From NCBI GenBank assembly GCA_037126765.1, contig JBBCBC010000017.1, positions 25,535,916-25,599,915 on the forward strand: 64,000 nucleotides of DNA, written 5' to 3'. Position numbers and translations under genes: made by a program. This document shows positions 60,266 through 64,000 of the stretch, piece by piece (positions within the stretch are counted from its first letter, which is position 1; each line of letters opens with the position of its first letter). This DNA comes from Stenogyne calaminthoides. Taxonomy: Eukaryota > Streptophyta > Magnoliopsida > Lamiales > Lamiaceae. The notes beneath the pieces were generated by a model. The model ran no database searches. It saw only the letters and a program-made list of their open reading frames with translations, and was not told the DNA's origin.

Positions 60266-62295
60266 TGTTGGTCCCGTCTTTAACGAGTCTCACACGTGTA
60301 TGGGGGAGTACACGTGTTCATGATTTTAAAACTTTTCTTTCCTTTGAGGTCGGATGGGTCAGTTATCCTCGATGATTTTGCCCTAGAAGCCGCAGTTGCC
60401 ACGAAGTCAAAGTCTACTGAGACAATGATCCTGAGTTGCTTTCAGAAGCTTCAGATTAGCCCAACTGAGCCTGGGTTTTATCAGAGATCCAGAGTCGCTT
60501 GGATCAGATAATTATCTTACTGAACTCTCAGTAGAGTTAGTTCAGTTTGGTAACTATCTGTTCTAACTACTCAAGTGTGCAGAATGGTTGGCCCTAAGTT
60601 TATACTCGTTTTAGCTTTGCTAAAAATCTTCCTTTTAATAAAACAAAGGATTAAGGTCAGGATCAATTGATGCAAGTTCAGTGGATTGGTTCCAACTGAA
60701 TATCAGTGAACTATGCTTTCAGTGAAAAACATGCAACAAATAATAATGCAATACAGAAAGCAAAACAACACAGAAATTATAGTGGTTCAGAGACTCAAGC
60801 TCCTACGTCCACTCTCTCTGATCTTCAGAGAAATTCCTTAACCACTTCCTAAAGCTTTCTGGCTAACTCACTGTAGCTTACTCACTTTTCTACCTTGAGT
60901 TTTCTGGCTGACTCACTGCAGCTTACTAACTCAATCACACACGAGTGTTCAGACTACCACAAGTAGCTTACTAACTTCTTCTCTAGAGTTTTCTGGCTAA
61001 CTCACTGTAGCTTACTAACTCTTTACAACTCCAACTCACCAATAAAACACACACAAACTACCTTAACAAAGGGTTTGGGTTTTGGGTTGGTTTCCAACTA
61101 GGATGAGATATCCTTTACAATAAGAACAATGCAAAGGCTAGGATATCTCTACTAAGCTTTGGATATTTGTTATCAATCTAGGCTTAGTGAATGAGCTCTC
61201 TCCAATGTGAAACACTTGGGAAATTCTAGGTTTTTTGAGTGCTTCAATTTGCAATAATACGAATGAGCTCTTGAGTTGCTTTAATTTCCCGTAACCTTCA
61301 GTGTAAAGGATCACTAGTATTTATAGGCAACTTCACCAAGGTCACTCTTGAAAAACTATCCGTTGGAGGAGATAGCTTCATGAGTTTCCTCTTATGGTGT
61401 TTGTTGAACGACTATTTTTAGGGTTTTAATACTCCCTTGCATGTTTTAGGAAATATGCATTCATGTAGCCAATCACCAATTTTTGCAGTCTGGAACATAG
61501 TACTACTGACATGATTCAAAATCCCGTCGCTTTTCGGTGTCGATAACGCATAATGTTGTCTTCCTCGATTTGGTTCTTGTCTTCAGTAAATGTAGACAAA
61601 CATAACGGCTCTTTTTGGTCAATCTCTCTGAATGAGACAACCTTAAACAACACTTGGACTTAGTTCCTTTTGTCTGCATATGAATGTTTTGGGCAATATC
61701 TACTTTTGTGAATATTTGCGTTTTTCTCAGTTTTGTAGTCTTCAGATAGATATAATCAGTGCCTCTGAACATTCAGGTTATATTGAGTATTCAGATATCT
61801 TCTTTGAGTCTTGATTCTCTTGGGTCTTGATGTCTTACGAGTCTTGATATCTTCTTAGTCTTCAGTATCTTCTGAGTCTTCAGTGTCTTCTGAATCTTCA
61901 GTGTCTTCTGAGTCTTAAGTGTCTTCGAGTCTTGATGTCTTACGAGTCTTGATGTCTTGATGACATCTTGAGTCTTGATGTCTTGATGACATCTTGAGTC
62001 TTGATGTCTTGATGACATCTTGAGTCTTGATTTCTTGATGACATCTTGAGTCTTGATGTCTTGAAGTTCTTGAGTCTTGATTTACTTCTTGAGTCTTGAT
62101 TTCTTGAAACTTTCTTGAGTCTTGATTTCTTGAATCTAACCCGATCTATATCTGCGGCTATACATAGTGCGAGATAACTTCCTAACACTCTATCTTTGAA
62201 TCTAACTTTCGATCTATCAAGATTATCCTGAACATGTCATACTTAGGGGTTTTGGGATCTAATCAAAACTTCTTTATTAAATTCATCTCCCAACA
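60266..62295 (-). repeat. Element F 5' LTR
   Basis: 2030 bp, family A. TATA-like box on the minus strand at 61317-61326. Positions 61790-62150 are a degenerate tandem array of CTTGAGTCTTGATGTCTTGA-like units. Confidence 0.9.
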
Positions 62296-62298
62296 CCC

Positions 62299-64000
62299 TG
62301 GTATGAGAACGTCGTCTCTCTGGAAGGCACATCTAATTCGGCTCACGAGGAGGAGGCGCTACACATGCTTCGATTGGCGAAGCTCACTTGCATGGTTGCA
62401 AACCGACCAGATGCCGAATACTCCAAAGAGGAAATAGAGTTTGTTGCTAATATGCAATTAGATGAAGATAATTGCACAGACTCTAAGATTACGGTGTCGC
62501 ATCTGGTGCTGGGGGAAAATATGTAGATTTTGTTAGGGAGTTGTATATAATCCCAAACAATCTAAATGATGTTTATGAACTGAATGCGAGAGGGGAGGAT
62601 CCTACTTTGTACATAATGGGTAGGGAACAAGAATATTTGGATAGGATCGCCGAAGCTCCTGTAAAATTTGAGGCTACTTTGAACAAGAAGTATTTGAAAT
62701 TAAAATATCGAGTACTTCTAGATATTGTAAGCAAGTGCATTATGAGTTGGTCTGGTAGTTTTGAGCAAATTAGCAAGCCAAAATTGAGATTGATGGCTGC
62801 AATTGAAGACTCTCCTTCAAAGGACTTCAATTGGCTCCAATATTTGATAAAGGTGGTGAGCGATCAAGCTAAGCATATCAAAAAGGATGACAACACCGTG
62901 GTGATTAAAGGAAGAATTCAACATGCAACCAAGATTGCATTTATCTTGGAAACTTGCAGGGAAGAGGAAGACATTTTTGCCGATTCAAATTCCTTACCAA
63001 GGTCGAAAATTATGTTCAGGCCAACAAAGAAAACTTTGAGGGGGAAGAAGGAGAAAGCCACTGAGTCTCAGGAGGAGACTGCAGAGGAAGAGAAATCTGA
63101 GGAAGTGGCCCCAACTGAGGTTGCCAAGAAATCAACTGAGTTAAGCACGGAGGAAACTCAGCAAGCCAGGGGGAAGGCCTTAATGAAGATCAAGAGGGAA
63201 GCCGGAGAGAAGCTGAAGAAGGCATTGGCTCATCAAAAATGAAAAAGGCTTCAAACTATAGCTGAAAAAGAGGCCAGTGGAGTTGAAAAAATTCAAACTG
63301 AGGCCCAACAAGGAATGAAATCTCCTCTACAGGTTCTTGCTCAGGTTGTGAAAAAAATTGAGGAGCAAGAAACTAAGGAAAATGTATTATCAGAGATGCT
63401 TGAGACTTCCTTGGGATCTGACAAAATTTCTCAGGAAATATTCAAGGGACCTCAGATCACTGCTAAAACTCAGGCCACAACCACTCAGACCTCAGAGCAA
63501 ACAGAAACTCAGGACCTTCTGAACTTGGATGCCCTCCTGACTGAACCATTTCTTGATCCATCAGCGCTCCAACTCATACAATCTGAGCTTAATGTCCCTG
63601 AGAGTCCAGAGTTGAAGAAGGGAGAGGCAGAAGAATCTGAATGGCGCAGCAAGGGGGAACGGTTCATATTGGACAGATACCCTGAACTCAATGCATATCC
63701 TGACCTTCAGGATCTCTTCTTCAGACTCGGGACAACAGTCTATATCCTGAACCAGACACTCCCACAAATGCTGAACATTGCCTCCTTCAGAGGAGAATAA
63801 TGGTGGAGTGCTAAGACTGCTGTTTTGACAGAGTTCTCAGGTTTTAGGAAGACTAAGCTCAGGATAAAAATTGTTGAATTTGATGAGCTGGTAAAACGAA
63901 AATTGGCTGAGAAGAGGACTGCTGAGGCTGGTGAATCCAGTTCTCAACATCAGGGAGGAGAAGGAGATCAAGGAGGTGAAGGAGAAAAAAGATCGAAAGG
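62299..64000 (+). pseudogene. Env-like ORF, plus strand, probably of element E (open to window end)
   Basis: It starts abruptly after LTR F at a codon equivalent to residue ~16 of the element A protein (WYENVVSLEGTSNSAHEEEA). Motifs follow: YIIPNNLNDVYELNARGEDP, KYRVLLDIVSKC, LRLMAAIEDSPSKDFNWLQY, FILETCREEEDIFAD, GERFILDRYPEL, LNIASFRGE and DELVKRKLAEKR. Stops at 62524-62526, 63240-63242 and 63798-63800 (TAA where A has Asp before WW) and one frameshift near 62530 break it. Better kept than the A copy. The N-terminus and the pol end lie beyond F or were deleted. Confidence 0.75.

Larger units (their letters stand above)
56305..62295 (-). mobile_element. Sirevirus-like element F, 5' part (minus orientation)
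   Basis: LTR at the right, then gag and pol reading leftward, ending at 56305 just after integrase (motif YEWSESNSDKEVQNG). RNase H, env-like ORF and 3' LTR are missing. The outer LTR border at 62295 is followed directly by plus-strand env-like coding sequence; the next five bases CCCTG have no visible partner because the other end is deleted. Confidence 0.8.

Noticed and set aside
62573..62830. 85-codon minus-strand ORF
   Set aside because: Antisense shadow of the plus-strand env-like ORF.

Overview
The window looks like flowering-plant nuclear DNA, probably a eudicot and perhaps an asterid; the species cannot be fixed from sequence alone. It is AT-rich, holds two spliced plant genes, and most of the rest is nested LTR retrotransposons, a hAT element, MITEs and solo LTRs. 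No bacterial-type features, CRISPR arrays, rRNA or tRNA genes were recognised.

Layout. (1) 1-20818 is an old, decayed Ty1/copia element on the + strand (here Copia-1). Its gag is interrupted by a full-length minus-strand Sirevirus-like copia element A (463-14068, target duplication AGAGA) and by a chimeric non-autonomous plus-strand element (14253-16833). Its pol runs to 20462 and its 229-bp 3' LTR is at 20590-20818. (2) 21015-22054 is a Mutator-type non-autonomous element with 9-bp target duplications and a MITE inside it. (3) 23619-26899 is a five-exon TMEM19/DUF92 membrane-protein gene matching plant PGR, with a MITE in intron 4. (4) 28573-30644 is a two-exon WEB-family coiled-coil gene with two MITEs in its intron. 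(5) 30645-32197 is intergenic with two MITEs. (6) 32198-35130 is the 3' end of a second Sirevirus-like family (B): LTR, polypurine tract and env-like ORF. (7) 35560-45936 is the 3' part of a putative Tat-lineage Ty3/gypsy element: an intron-containing antisense ORF with a 495-bp tandem exon duplication, then a 3' LTR. That LTR is split by a solo LTR (family C, TSD CTGGA), which is itself split by a hAT element (TSD GCACCACC) and by a second, oppositely oriented solo LTR of the same family (TSD CCTTT). (8) 45937-51265 is AT-rich intergenic DNA with relict exons, including a receptor-like kinase fragment. (9) 51266-64000 holds a plus-strand Sirevirus half (E) joined tail-to-tail to a minus-strand copy (F), forming a large imperfect palindrome, followed by a plus-strand env-like ORF that is probably the continuation of E.

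The two host genes appear unrelated; they are small islands between repeats. The retroelements belong to a few interacting families: A, E and F share LTR type, gag, pol and env-like ORF; B has a related env-like C-terminus; and the chimera mixes A-type and B-type sequence. None of the retroelements here looks autonomous. A, E and F lack the reverse transcriptase domain, and all coding regions except the E gag carry stops or frameshifts.

A technical caution: differences between sister copies (for example the two LTRs of A) cluster at CTGA/TCAG motifs. This could be real decay of a simple-sequence region or a consensus-calling error in heavily methylated repeats, so some frameshifts in A and F may not be biological.
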